DNA of 64,000 nt from Pseudomonadota bacterium (GTDB lineage: Bacteria; Bdellovibrionota; Bacteriovoracia; Bacteriovoracales; Bacteriovoracaceae), in NCBI GenBank assembly GCA_027488375.1, contig JAIYBW010000004.1:372001-436000 (forward strand). The letters are read 5' to 3'. The notes beneath the pieces were generated by a model. It was not told where the DNA came from, made no database searches, and worked only from the letters and a program-made list of their open reading frames with translations. Shown in pieces: positions 1-8,484 of this stretch (the first letter of the stretch is position 1; every line of letters begins with the position of its first letter). The position numbers and the translations under genes are program-made.

Positions 1-310
1 GGATTGAAAAATTATGAAGTGTATTACCAACAGCTCCACCAGGAAACTCTCCTGTGATACGAGAAGCCTTCTTTTGCTCCCAGTAAATTGATTCAGCAAG
101 ATCATCATCAATAATAAAGGATTCACCTTTTTTGAAATGATGCTTTTCTAAAAACTCATCACTCACAGGAATCTCAATATCGACTAAGAGCTGATCGATA
201 CCCACAACATAAACATTCCCAGGACGATTAATTTCACCATCAAATGAACTCCGGTGCTTTTCTTCAACTGGGAAATAGTGCTTAGTGTTGCGACGTCCGG
301 GGAATTTCAT
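1..310 (-). CDS. gsk: Inosine/guanosine kinase, N-terminal part (cut by window edge)
   Basis: The first 103 codons read leftward from an ATG at 310 and run off the window. The start MKFPGRRNTKHYFPVE and the blocks VVGIDQLLVDIE and GEFPGGAVGNTLHNFS match from memory the N-terminus of E. coli Gsk, a PfkB-family kinase that phosphorylates inosine and guanosine to IMP and GMP in purine salvage. The catalytic C-terminal half lies outside the window, so activity cannot be judged. A GAGG lies about nine bases before the ATG. The gene diverges from the amidohydrolase-like gene at 413, across about 100 bp. Confidence 0.85.
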   Translation of the reverse strand, partial: MKFPGRRNTKHYFPVEEKHRSSFDGEINRPGNVYVVGIDQLLVDIEIPVSDEFLEKHHFKKGESFIIDDDLAESIYWEQKKASRITGEFPGGAVGNTLHNFSI

Positions 311-412
311 GATCTTAAACCTCAATTTTTAGATGAAGTCTTATAGCGAATTGGGATGATTTTAGGAAGAGATCCATGGACTGAATTAGATGTTTTATGG
401 TAATTTTTTCAT

Positions 413-1228
413 ATGTTTAAGCTTGATCACCCCCAAAAAAATCCTATTTTTGATTATTATGCCCCCCTAGGGACTGAATTTCGAGGCCTGATTTCTATTC
501 CTCACTCTGGAGAGATCATTCCTTCAGAATTTATCTCTTACCTTAGTTCTGATGAGAGGGCCTACAAAGAGGACGTGGACTTTAAAGTTAATGAGCTCAT
601 CGATATAAAAAAAATCCAAGAAGCTGGCATCGGTGTACTCGTCGCCCATGTTCATCGAATTTGTGTTGATTTGAATAGATCAGAAAATAATTCAATTCTT
701 TTTTGGAAAGATAATACCCAGGGAAAAAAACTCGTCATCAAAGACCCGGCCCAAGATTTTATTGAAGAAATGATCACCACTTATCACAGACCTTATTTTG
801 AAATAATGAAGGCGATTATCAAAGATCTTGAAGCGAAGAAATCGGGACTGGTTTCTATGATCGATCTTCATAGTATGCCTTCAAAACCAACCGAATATCA
901 CATGAAGCAAAATCCAAAACAAAAAACTCACCGGCCGGATTTTTGTTTAAGTGATCGCCATGGCAAGACATGCCGACCTGAATTTATTGAATTTTTCCAT
1001 CATAATCTGACCCAGTCAGATTATGAGTGCACATTTAATGACCCCTATATCGGTGGCTATGTGACAGAATATGTGGACCAATTCAGAACAAATAATATTC
1101 AAATTGAAATTAATCGCTCCATATACATGGATGAAAATAAAAAAGTATTAAGTGAACTGAAAGTAGAACAACTAAAGCCCAATTTAACATCTACTTTAAT
1201 AAAAGGTTTTGAGAAGTTTGATACTTAA
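413..1228 (+). CDS. N-formylglutamate amidohydrolase family protein
   Basis: A 271-residue cytosolic protein of the FGase/HutG-type amidohydrolase family, zinc enzymes that hydrolyse N-formylglutamate or related N-acyl amino acids. Family blocks are visible in order: IPHSG (29-33), DLNR (86-89), YHRPYF (124-129), DLHSMP (151-156), NDPYIGGYV (209-217) and IEINRSIYMDE near the end. No histidine-degradation genes are nearby, so the true substrate is open; N-formylglutamate is an inference from the family. Earlier ATGs at 376 and 397 hit stops, which fixes the start at 413, although no clear Shine-Dalgarno is seen. Its stop shares TTAA with the stop of the convergent gene. Confidence 0.8.
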   Translation: MFKLDHPQKNPIFDYYAPLGTEFRGLISIPHSGEIIPSEFISYLSSDERAYKEDVDFKVNELIDIKKIQEAGIGVLVAHVHRICVDLNRSENNSILFWKDNTQGKKLVIKDPAQDFIEEMITTYHRPYFEIMKAIIKDLEAKKSGLVSMIDLHSMPSKPTEYHMKQNPKQKTHRPDFCLSDRHGKTCRPEFIEFFHHNLTQSDYECTFNDPYIGGYVTEYVDQFRTNNIQIEINRSIYMDENKKVLSELKVEQLKPNLTSTLIKGFEKFDT

Positions 1229-2448
1229 TGGACAATCATTTCATCTGACTGATCAAGCTTCTTTTCTTTAGCCTTTTTTAAATACATCTCCATTTTCTCA
1301 TCTGGAGTTAATTCTTTTTTTACTGGCGGCTTTTTACTCTCTTCATTGGCCTTTAAGAGATTATCTCTTTGCTCGATTTCAATATTTCGTTGAAGAAGAA
1401 TTTCAGGATCGTCACTCTCCATGACATCCTTTCTCGTGGTAAATGTTTTACCATATTTTTTGAAGGCATATTGATAAAGAGTCCTCAATTGCTTTTTGGT
1501 ATTTTGTCCCCTCTCGAGGTAATAAATCATTTCCTTAATCAGTTCAACATTGCTCGTATTCTGTGACCAAGCCGAAAAAAGATAAAGCATCCCCTCTTGA
1601 TCAACCTGACGAGCATAATTTAATTGTTTAAATTCAGTATACAATAAGCGACCTACTGATTCATCCTTTGAACTAAAACTTATGCTTTGAAGAAATTTAG
1701 ATCGCAATTTCATGGATTCTGGATTTCTGATTTCAGATTTTAATACATATGAAAAGAGATTCCCTCTATTTTGCAGGATAACCAGCTCAACTTTATAATC
1801 TTTATCATTAGAAACCAGCTCGATGAGCGCCAATTTGCCATCCTTGAGTAAACCATATCTCAGAGTTTCTTTAGGTAAGAGCTTAGATCTCAAATGTAAA
1901 ATATATAAATCATAAATCATGTCGTCGTGACTCTTCGTCCCTGGTATAATTTTAAATTGAAATAGATCTTTCCATGTCTCATCACGACTCTTTTTTCTTA
2001 TTCGATTTCTAAAGTATGGGAGTTTAAAAAGTTCCTGTCCCATGGAATGATCCACATAAAACGTCTTGGGAATATTGTGAATACGGCTGACTTCTCTTCC
2101 TTTTGGATCCAGAAAGGCTATTCCCAGATGGGGCATCGAGGATTTTGAAAGAAGATCTATAATGGGAACCGGATGAAATAAAGGATGTCTCGTAGGCATT
2201 GGAATAATTGCGTGCTCTAAAGGAAACTCCTTCCAAAGCTGAACATAATCTTCCTGGTAATCAGCTGCCTCATCAATTCCAGTTGGATTAAGGAGTAAAC
2301 TTCTATAGCCTTCAATTTGGTAAAAGCGATCGAAACTATTTCCAGATATCCATTGAGAATATTTTTTTTGTGGGTAATCCAAAAGATAGGAGTATAGGCC
2401 ACCTACCCCTAGTCCAAGGATTCCTAATAAAATTAAGAACCACCGCAT
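1225..2448 (-). CDS. Hypothetical membrane-anchored protein
   Basis: Not recognised. The 407 residues start with one hydrophobic segment (about 3-24), read as a signal anchor or uncleaved signal, followed by a soluble, charged domain without obvious repeats. The C-terminal 70 residues are lysine/glutamate rich and probably helical or disordered, ending in a Lys-Lys-rich stretch before SDEMIVH. This suggests an envelope protein with most of its mass in the periplasm. The stop codon overlaps the convergent amidohydrolase-like gene by four bases, and the start faces a lipoprotein gene about 110 bp away. Confidence 0.6.
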   Translation of the reverse strand: MRWFLILLGILGLGVGGLYSYLLDYPQKKYSQWISGNSFDRFYQIEGYRSLLLNPTGIDEAADYQEDYVQLWKEFPLEHAIIPMPTRHPLFHPVPIIDLLSKSSMPHLGIAFLDPKGREVSRIHNIPKTFYVDHSMGQELFKLPYFRNRIRKKSRDETWKDLFQFKIIPGTKSHDDMIYDLYILHLRSKLLPKETLRYGLLKDGKLALIELVSNDKDYKVELVILQNRGNLFSYVLKSEIRNPESMKLRSKFLQSISFSSKDESVGRLLYTEFKQLNYARQVDQEGMLYLFSAWSQNTSNVELIKEMIYYLERGQNTKKQLRTLYQYAFKKYGKTFTTRKDVMESDDPEILLQRNIEIEQRDNLLKANEESKKPPVKKELTPDEKMEMYLKKAKEKKLDQSDEMIVH

Positions 2449-2560
2449 GCTAAACCTTTAAAACATCAAGAATTTTAACCACTGCTTTATCGGCTTCCAA
2501 ATAAAACTCATGAAATAATTCTAATTGTCCGAATAGTAGGACGAAATGGTCGGAGACTAT

Positions 2561-3262
2561 ATGAAAAAATTGATAACTATGCTTCTCATTTCTCTCATCA
2601 CAAGTGCTTGTGATAGCCCTCAGAGGAATAGAATCATCAACAACATGGGCACCAATGGTCTTGAGCAACCTCAGGGAGGATCAACTACCAATCCTTGGGG
2701 ACAACCAACAACATCTGGTTCAACGAGTGGTTCAACTTCTGGTTCAACTTCAGGAACAACCACTGGGGGAACTGATCCCCAAAAACCGGCCGGATTTGAA
2801 ACTTGTGATTTAGATCCAAAACACTATGCTTCAGTTATTGGTTATATGGGAATTTGTCAGAGCACAATTGATGAAACTTCCGTTGCCGTTAATTCCACCA
2901 TCACTGATACAAACCGTACATGTCTCATTCCTACATTCAAAGATCAGTCTGGTAGTTCAACTTATTTGGGTCAGCCCCAATGCTTTGCCCCTCAGCAAGG
3001 CGTAGTAACAATGGGTAAACTTTATAAAACTCGCTCTGGATTCGGCCAGTATCCCATTAACGGTTTGATGGTGATGAAAGAACGCTCTTTAGGTGCCTAC
3101 TTCACGTGTATGGATGCCTACGTAACCTTCTCTCATCCTCAATGTCCTTACGGATCTAAGACCAACGCTTACTGCGACAAGATGGCAAGAGATCTCATGA
3201 ATCTTAAATGTAATAATTTTAAAATGGATAATCCGTACTTAGACTTAAGATTAAAACAGTAG
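2561..3262 (+). CDS. Lipoprotein with Ser/Gly/Thr-rich linker
   Basis: Predicted 233-residue lipoprotein. A start at 2561 is chosen over an in-frame ATG at 2546 because GGAG lies five bases before it and it begins with a classic signal, MKKLITMLLISLITSAC, with the lipobox cysteine at about residue 17. After the cysteine comes a low-complexity linker with three GSTS-type repeats (DNA about 2708-2760), then a roughly 150-residue domain with six or more cysteines, probably disulfide bonded in the periplasm or at the surface. No family recognised. A TGTCCGAATAGT motif at 2526-2537 upstream recurs before the lipoprotein gene at 10090. Confidence 0.7.
   Translation: MKKLITMLLISLITSACDSPQRNRIINNMGTNGLEQPQGGSTTNPWGQPTTSGSTSGSTSGSTSGTTTGGTDPQKPAGFETCDLDPKHYASVIGYMGICQSTIDETSVAVNSTITDTNRTCLIPTFKDQSGSSTYLGQPQCFAPQQGVVTMGKLYKTRSGFGQYPINGLMVMKERSLGAYFTCMDAYVTFSHPQCPYGSKTNAYCDKMARDLMNLKCNNFKMDNPYLDLRLKQ
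2708..2760 (+). repeat. Short in-gene Ser/Gly/Thr codon repeat
   Basis: Within the lipoprotein, the unit tctggttcaac(g/t) is repeated about three to four times with small changes, encoding the SGST-type spacer after the lipid anchor. Such tracts can change length by slippage; the copies here are imperfect. Confidence 0.6.
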
Positions 3263-3264
3263 TT

Positions 3265-3642
3265 TTAATTTAAGGGTGGTCTTTGGGGCTTGCCCCCATT
3301 AAATAACCTCGTCATGGATTCAAAACGAGTCACATAAGTCAAAACAGGAACCAAGACTTCACTTTCAGTTTGATCTAAAATGATCACACCTATAATGATT
3401 TGATAAAAAATTTCTTCTTCGCTATGACTGCGGCAATAAATTTTAACTCTTTGCCCATCTTCATTAAACTCAATACTCCAATCAGGAATAGATAAAGTTG
3501 AATGAATAAGTCTGTCATATTCATGATAAGACTCAAAATTTAAATCATTTTCTGGGGCGTTTTGGATTAATCGAGAAAGATACTCCGATTTTTTGAGGCC
3601 AATCCACTCCACAAGATCTTCTGGTAAATAAAATTCATCCAT
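3265..3642 (-). CDS. Hypothetical cytosolic protein, 125 aa
   Basis: Not recognised. A small acidic protein without signal peptide or membrane segment. The middle contains an alternating hydrophobic stretch (IFYQIIIGVIILDQ) that looks like a buried beta-hairpin core. The start is well supported: AGGAAGG lies five bases before the ATG. A short hairpin (3655-3674) sits directly upstream of that ribosome binding site. It converges on the lipoprotein gene with a two-base gap. Confidence 0.6.
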   Translation of the reverse strand: MDEFYLPEDLVEWIGLKKSEYLSRLIQNAPENDLNFESYHEYDRLIHSTLSIPDWSIEFNEDGQRVKIYCRSHSEEEIFYQIIIGVIILDQTESEVLVPVLTYVTRFESMTRLFNGGKPQRPPLN

Positions 3643-3654
3643 ATAAACCTTCCT

Positions 3655-3674
3655 AGGGTGGCAAAACCTACCCT
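3655..3674 (-). promoter_or_regulatory. Small hairpin ahead of the ribosome binding site
   Basis: Read leftward, AGGGTAGG-TTTTG-CCACCCT can form a compact hairpin with one bulged base, ending where the AGGAAGG of the 3642 gene begins. It may affect translation start or be part of an operator in the divergent gap 3643-3727. It has no U-tract, so it is not a terminator. Confidence 0.3.
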
Positions 3675-3727
3675 CTCAACCATCATACCACTCAAGGAGT
3701 AAGATTAAGGAGAGAAAAAGGAGATAT

Positions 3728-4039
3728 ATGCGTAAGATGCAGGAAGCACAAGGATTGGATCAGTTAATCGAAGCAGGAAGCACCGGTTATCTGCCACTTT
3801 TTTACCAGGAATGGATCACAGAATCCTTTGCTGATAAAAACGAAGTTAGAAAAATGTCATTTTCACGTGCTGCTGAGACTGTACACAAAGTCTATGCTCA
3901 GATTGAAAAGCATCATACAATTGAAAGAAAGAAGACGGCCATTCAGGCCATGAAAAATGATGAAAGAAAAGACTTTGTTCTCTCCTTTATGAAAATGGTT
4001 GAATACCGCACCTTGGATAGATTGAAGGAATTGCATTAA
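3728..4039 (+). CDS. Hypothetical small helical protein, 103 aa
   Basis: Not recognised. A cytosolic protein rich in Lys, Glu and Met that looks mostly alpha-helical, with no signal or membrane segment. The start follows a strong purine-rich site (AAAAAGGAGATAT). It is the first of three tightly linked genes: its stop is followed immediately by the TTG start of the secreted protein at 4040, which in turn overlaps the coiled-coil/sHSP gene by one base, so translational coupling is likely. The operon includes an sHSP-like domain, so a role in protein folding or structure is conceivable, but this is context only. Confidence 0.6.
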   Translation: MRKMQEAQGLDQLIEAGSTGYLPLFYQEWITESFADKNEVRKMSFSRAAETVHKVYAQIEKHHTIERKKTAIQAMKNDERKDFVLSFMKMVEYRTLDRLKELH

Positions 4040-4324
4040 TTGAATAAAAAGATCTTTGCGACACTTTTATTATTTGGTCTAAGTCAAGCTGCTCAAGCTG
4101 AATATAGAGCCTATCAGTATATTGTGAAAAGCCAAGATCCCTTTGCAGTAGCGACAAAATCAAATGCTCAATACATAGTCTCAACTCTTAATCCACAAAT
4201 GTTTAAAAGTTATCATGGCGGGAACTCTGTTTCGATTGATCTTATGAGAACCTGGATTTGTCCTGGTTACACTGGAAGTAGAAAACCTGTTTGCGATCAC
4301 CCGTATGACAAGGCGGCACAATAA
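4040..4324 (+). CDS. Hypothetical secreted protein, 94 aa (TTG start)
   Basis: A small exported protein of unknown function. It starts with MNKKIFATLLLFGLSQAAQA, a standard Sec signal with likely cleavage after AQA. The mature part is about 74 residues, with two cysteines that could form one disulfide (WICPG and VCDHP). The TTG start abuts the upstream TAA with no gap, and the TAA stop overlaps the next ATG by one base, so it is probably coupled to both neighbours. Confidence 0.6.
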   Translation: MNKKIFATLLLFGLSQAAQAEYRAYQYIVKSQDPFAVATKSNAQYIVSTLNPQMFKSYHGGNSVSIDLMRTWICPGYTGSRKPVCDHPYDKAAQ

Positions 4325-5475
4325 TGAGTATTAATGAAATCGACAAACTCAGTGCTGCTCGACTTGAAAATGTGAAGAGAAAAACCACCAAAGAAATTTC
4401 ACGTCTTGAAGATAATCATGTTCGCCATAAGGAACAAGTTAAAAAGTCTCACGAACTAGAGCTTGTTGATTTACAACACAAAAATTTAAATCAGCTGGCC
4501 AAAGAATCTGAAAAAAAAGATCGAGTTCTCAATCAAATGAGACATCATCTTGATATGACTCAAAAAATGACTGATAAAGAGATTGATGATCTCAAAACTA
4601 ATCTAGAAGAGACTAAAAGTTCTGAGTACCACAAACTTGCGGCGCAAAGAGAACAAAAACGGGCCGATCATGATCTGAACATGGAAGACATGAATAGTCG
4701 CTTCACTACTGATCATAAAGAATTGATGAATCATCATTCAGAGAGACTTTCAAAACTCAATAGCGACAAAACAGCAGAATATGCAGACAAAGATCATTTT
4801 TATGATCAGAAACTTACCACCCAGACTCATGACTTTACAGATAAATTTAGAAAGGATGCTCTCAAATATGAGCAAGTAAAATTCTCTCAAGATAATCAAT
4901 TTAAAAAAGAGAGACTTGATACAAACTACCGTCAGCAAGTAGAGATGGATAAAATCTCCACTAAACATGATCAAGATCTCTCTGCAAAAGATAAAAACTT
5001 TCGTAAAGGTCTTAAAGAGCAAAATGAATTTTATGAAAAGAAATTTGCTGACAACCTTAAAACAAGAAACGATGAACTTTCTCGATTAGAAAATTTAAAC
5101 AAAAAAGTTGAATCAAAAATTAAAGGTGATTTGCAGGAAAAAATTGAATTCCAAATCACTCGATCTGATGATCCCTTCTACCGCTTTACAGAGCTTAAAC
5201 CTAGTTTAAAGAAGTTTGAAAATCATATTGAAATATCCGTCCCTGTGCCAGAGTATTCAAAATCTGATATCCAGCTCACCATCAACAATAAGGATGCTAT
5301 CTTAAATTTTAATCGTCGCTACGATGATGTGAGGCAAGATGGTGTCAGCACGAATAAACTGCACAAAGTGGAAACCTACACCACTAAGCTTACAACAGAT
5401 TTCTACCTCGATGCTAAAAGCGTAAAATCAACATACAAAGATGGTATGATGACTTACGAGATAAAGCGGGCATAA
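4324..5475 (+). CDS. Long coiled-coil protein with C-terminal Hsp20/alpha-crystallin-like domain
   Basis: 383 residues in two parts. Residues 1-275 are extremely charged, with heptad-like spacing and many Lys, Glu, Asp and His, and almost no Pro or Gly, indicating a long coiled coil. Residues about 283-383 read like a small heat-shock domain: DDPFYRF at the entry, the strand pair HIEISVPVPEYSKSDIQLTINNK, and the closing element STYKDGMMTYEI, equivalent to the family's A-x-x-x-n-G-v-L. Typical Hsp20 proteins are 140-200 residues with a short N-arm, so this fusion is unusual. No signal peptide, so cytosolic. It may be a scaffold or filament-associated holdase; that is inference. Confidence 0.7.
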   Translation: MSINEIDKLSAARLENVKRKTTKEISRLEDNHVRHKEQVKKSHELELVDLQHKNLNQLAKESEKKDRVLNQMRHHLDMTQKMTDKEIDDLKTNLEETKSSEYHKLAAQREQKRADHDLNMEDMNSRFTTDHKELMNHHSERLSKLNSDKTAEYADKDHFYDQKLTTQTHDFTDKFRKDALKYEQVKFSQDNQFKKERLDTNYRQQVEMDKISTKHDQDLSAKDKNFRKGLKEQNEFYEKKFADNLKTRNDELSRLENLNKKVESKIKGDLQEKIEFQITRSDDPFYRFTELKPSLKKFENHIEISVPVPEYSKSDIQLTINNKDAILNFNRRYDDVRQDGVSTNKLHKVETYTTKLTTDFYLDAKSVKSTYKDGMMTYEIKRA

Positions 5476-5484
5476 CCAACTAAT

Positions 5485-5760
5485 TTACTCTTCTACAAAG
5501 TCGAAATTTCTGAAGGTTTTTTTTGAAATGGGCTCGATTTCCTCGGCAACCTCACGCACCTCGGCACGTGGTGGCCCTTTAGTGCAATAACGGTGCAGCT
5601 CCTTTAAAGCTTCTATATCACCTTGGGCGACGACTTCTACCGAGCCATCAGGGCGATTACAAATATGGCCAACAATTGGTAACTTTTGCGTGTGCACATA
5701 ATCAACGACGCTGTAGCGAAAACCAACTTTTTGAACTTTACCTTTAATTTTTAGTGTCAT
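5485..5760 (-). CDS. acyP: Acylphosphatase
   Basis: A 91-residue protein with the acylphosphatase fold, hydrolysing carboxyl-phosphate bonds. The phosphate-loop block GKVQKVGFRYS holds the catalytic Arg, and ICNRPDGSVEVVAQGD holds the catalytic Asn and the family's DGSVE turn. The length fits the family if translation starts at 5760; upstream in-frame ATGs at 5775 and 5805 would add 5 or 15 residues not typical of the family. None of the starts has a clear ribosome binding site. It ends nine bases from the convergent sHSP-like gene and is divergent from the gene at 5828. Confidence 0.88.
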   Translation of the reverse strand: MTLKIKGKVQKVGFRYSVVDYVHTQKLPIVGHICNRPDGSVEVVAQGDIEALKELHRYCTKGPPRAEVREVAEEIEPISKKTFRNFDFVEE

Positions 5761-5827
5761 TTGTAACATCCGCATATTGTGACAAAAAAGTTCAGAACTT
5801 CGCAAGCTTATTTGTTAGAATATATTC

Positions 5828-6916
5828 ATGAGACGACCAAAATTAGTCCATTTTTCTGGGATAGAATCCGACCAATATATTCATATACGGGCCTCTATGT
5901 CCTATTCATCTCAAGCAAGATTCCATCTTCTCGATGAAATTAATCAAAATTTAAAAGAATTCGTTCCAACGAAACCCATTGAAAGCTTAGGTCTTCTCTC
6001 TTCAAATGAGTTCAGACTAAAAGTTATTGGACTGACTTCAAAAGATGAAGAATCGACTATCAGAAACTTTGACTCAGATAGCTTTGGAAATTTTAATTTT
6101 AAGATTCCTCAACCCTCAGATGAAAAAGTGGCGAAGCTCAAACTTTTTGAAACAAGATCACATCCCGGCCTGGAATTATTAATTGGAAGCTTCATACCCA
6201 CCAAAATTAGAACACCAAAAAAAATTATCATCACAGATTTTGATAAGACACTCGTTGATACACGTTATCACACAATGAAAGAGCTCTATCTTTCCCTCCG
6301 AAATCCCGTAAGCTATTTTCCTCCTGTACCAAGCTCTATTGAATTGATGAAAAAATTCATTCAAGACGAACATCAGCCATTCGTTGTGTCGGCTTCACCC
6401 CATTTTTACGAAAATGCCATCAGAGATTGGCTTTATCAGCATGAAATTTTTACGGGCAATATTTTTTTAAAAGACTACCGAAATATCTTTTCATTTTTTG
6501 AGGGCGATCTTTCAACCAAAGATCTGAAGACCCAGGGCTTTTATAAACTCAATACGATCGTTAATATTTTGCTTATGACAGGAATTCCAGATGAACTCGT
6601 CCTTATGGGCGATGGTTTTGAATCTGATACGTTAATTTATCTCACTCTCGCTGCAGTCCTTATCGGTCGTTATGATCCCTGGACAATTTGGAATCAGACA
6701 AAAAAAGAAGAGTCTTTTAAATTAAATACTCAACAACATGTTAAGTTTCTCTCCCAGTTTTATTTACTAAAAAACATGTCTGATGCTCATCCTCGAGGTA
6801 AAATCAAAATTTACATCCGTTGCAAAGAACACATGTTAGATAATTTAAATAACAGAACATTCAACCTTGAATATGCTAATAAACTTAAACATCTCGTAGA
6901 GTATTACGTAGGTTAA
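5828..6916 (+). CDS. App1-like (DUF2183) HAD-type phosphatase
   Basis: 362 residues. The C-terminal half has the App1/DUF2183 phosphatase pattern: DFDKT (137-141, the DxDxT nucleophile motif), PPVPSSIELMKKF, the SAS block (188-190) followed by P, FLKDYRN near 213, a Lys at about 240 and GDGFESD (261-267) for the metal. Yeast App1 is a phosphatidate phosphatase; a lipid substrate here is inferred. The N-terminal 130 residues resemble the beta-rich domain that precedes this domain in relatives. It heads an operon: the next gene starts two bases after its stop. Confidence 0.72.
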   Translation: MRRPKLVHFSGIESDQYIHIRASMSYSSQARFHLLDEINQNLKEFVPTKPIESLGLLSSNEFRLKVIGLTSKDEESTIRNFDSDSFGNFNFKIPQPSDEKVAKLKLFETRSHPGLELLIGSFIPTKIRTPKKIIITDFDKTLVDTRYHTMKELYLSLRNPVSYFPPVPSSIELMKKFIQDEHQPFVVSASPHFYENAIRDWLYQHEIFTGNIFLKDYRNIFSFFEGDLSTKDLKTQGFYKLNTIVNILLMTGIPDELVLMGDGFESDTLIYLTLAAVLIGRYDPWTIWNQTKKEESFKLNTQQHVKFLSQFYLLKNMSDAHPRGKIKIYIRCKEHMLDNLNNRTFNLEYANKLKHLVEYYVG

Positions 6917-6917
6917 T

Positions 6918-8465
6918 ATGAAAACTATATTTGTGCCTTTAATTGGAGACGTTGAGGATCACCTTTACCATCTGGGGATGAAAGAGAAAGAAAACTTCAA
7001 TCGTATTGAGAAAAGAATTTCTTCAATTCTTTCGGCACATAACTTCTTACGCTACGGCCATGAGTTCATGTTAAAAGTGCAAAATTTAATCAAAAAGCCT
7101 GATGATACTTTTTTTGATCGTTCGGTTAAGTCCTACGCAGAAGGCCTAGGTGTTTCTGAGTCTCATTATAAAAATTTTATTTCGCTCTTTGAGTTTGCCG
7201 CCCATTACGGACAAGTTTTTCCTGAATTAAAAAGTTTAATCCCAGGTTGCACCTCTCTCTTTCACAAAAAAGAAGATCAATTCATTCACAATCGGCTCAT
7301 TGATTTTCCACTCATGGATATTTTTAATGAGTCTCCCAGACTTTATTACTGGAAACCCAAGGATAAACCGGCCATTTTGAATTATAGCTGCGAAGGTCTT
7401 GCTCCACTTTTTTTTCAGACGATCCACGACAGTGGTTTTAGTCTGGCCCTTCATCATAAGCCAGGAAATAATTTTCATCGAAATGGAGAGTCTATTTTTA
7501 AAATGACTTTCAATACCCTCTTTGAAAGCCCTAATATGAATGAATTCAGAAAAGATCTGAGAAAAAAAATCTCAATCACCAAATGGGGTTTTTACATGAT
7601 GGATCAGTCAGGTCAGGTCTATTGTTCTGATATTGATGGGGCCTCAACAAATTTTGCGGCCTATAATTTAAATGAAACCTCCCCGCTCATTTTCACCAAC
7701 TTACCTCTTCATCATGACTCAACAGGAAATGAGGCTTTTTTAAATTTTTGTCACTCAAGGGAGAAATGGTTATTTGATAAAATTAAGCGATCAAAAAATA
7801 TGACTATGCTCGATTTACTGACTGATATCAAAGATCAGAAAGTTGCTCACTGGACACATCCTATTGCCACCTTATCTACAGTTGCGGCCTATGAAGTTAA
7901 TCTTCAGAAGGGTCTTATAAGAGTGAAAGAAGGCTCAGGGGCACTTACAGCTTCTGATGGGATCACAGAATTTCAACTCAATGAAATGGCCCAGGGTCAA
8001 AAGATTAAAGAAAATGAAACATCGAGCTCCACGGAAAAAGCCTGGAAAGAGGCTTCTCTTGCTCAAAGTGCCTATGATGAGGGTGAATGGGATAAGGCCT
8101 ATCACCATCTCCAAATGGCCGAAAGCCTAGTCACGATTCCAACTTGGAAAGAGATTTTTAAATTTTATATTCACGTTTGGAATTTTAAATTCATTTCAAA
8201 TAAAAAAGAGTTGGCGATGATCTACCGTGAGGTCAAAAAACTCAAGCTTCCAGTAGAACTTCACGATCAATGGAATTTTCTTAGCATGAGGCTAGAAAAA
8301 AGACTTGGGTTGGTTCTCACAGTTAAAGTAGAAAGCATTTCAGAACATCTTAAAGCTGATTTTAATAAAGAAGTTGATGCACCTAAAGCGATCTTTAATA
8401 CATGGATGAAACTTATCTATCCAAGACTTGAAATTTTAGATGTTTTCTCTCCTCATCAAAGATAA
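6918..8465 (+). CDS. Probable Ntn-hydrolase (AAT/C45-like) with helical C-terminal extension
   Basis: 515 residues without signal peptide. The block PGCTSLFHKKEDQFIHNRLIDFPL (from about 109) resembles the acyl-CoA:6-aminopenicillanate acyltransferase/C45 family, in which the Cys of GCTS (here C111) becomes the N-terminal nucleophile and an RNxDF-type motif follows. Further weak matches are the strands around 165-180 and SDIDGAS. Residues beyond about 370 look like a helical, TPR-like extension (AYDEGEWDKAYHHLQMAE). The linear amide substrate is unknown. It lies two bases after the App1-like gene, suggesting a joint role, perhaps with lipids or acyl-amides. The family call is moderate. Confidence 0.5.
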   Translation: MKTIFVPLIGDVEDHLYHLGMKEKENFNRIEKRISSILSAHNFLRYGHEFMLKVQNLIKKPDDTFFDRSVKSYAEGLGVSESHYKNFISLFEFAAHYGQVFPELKSLIPGCTSLFHKKEDQFIHNRLIDFPLMDIFNESPRLYYWKPKDKPAILNYSCEGLAPLFFQTIHDSGFSLALHHKPGNNFHRNGESIFKMTFNTLFESPNMNEFRKDLRKKISITKWGFYMMDQSGQVYCSDIDGASTNFAAYNLNETSPLIFTNLPLHHDSTGNEAFLNFCHSREKWLFDKIKRSKNMTMLDLLTDIKDQKVAHWTHPIATLSTVAAYEVNLQKGLIRVKEGSGALTASDGITEFQLNEMAQGQKIKENETSSSTEKAWKEASLAQSAYDEGEWDKAYHHLQMAESLVTIPTWKEIFKFYIHVWNFKFISNKKELAMIYREVKKLKLPVELHDQWNFLSMRLEKRLGLVLTVKVESISEHLKADFNKEVDAPKAIFNTWMKLIYPRLEILDVFSPHQR

Positions 8466-8484
8466 TTTGAGGTAAAAGTAAGGC

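Noticed and set aside
2450..2668. Leftward open frame of 72 codons opposite the lipoprotein start
   Set aside because: It covers the divergent promoter gap and the signal-peptide codons of the well-supported lipoprotein gene; it has no ribosome binding site or family features.
3643..3727. Riboswitch in the divergent gap before 3642/3728
   Set aside because: There is only one small hairpin and no known aptamer features; listed as a weak regulatory element only.
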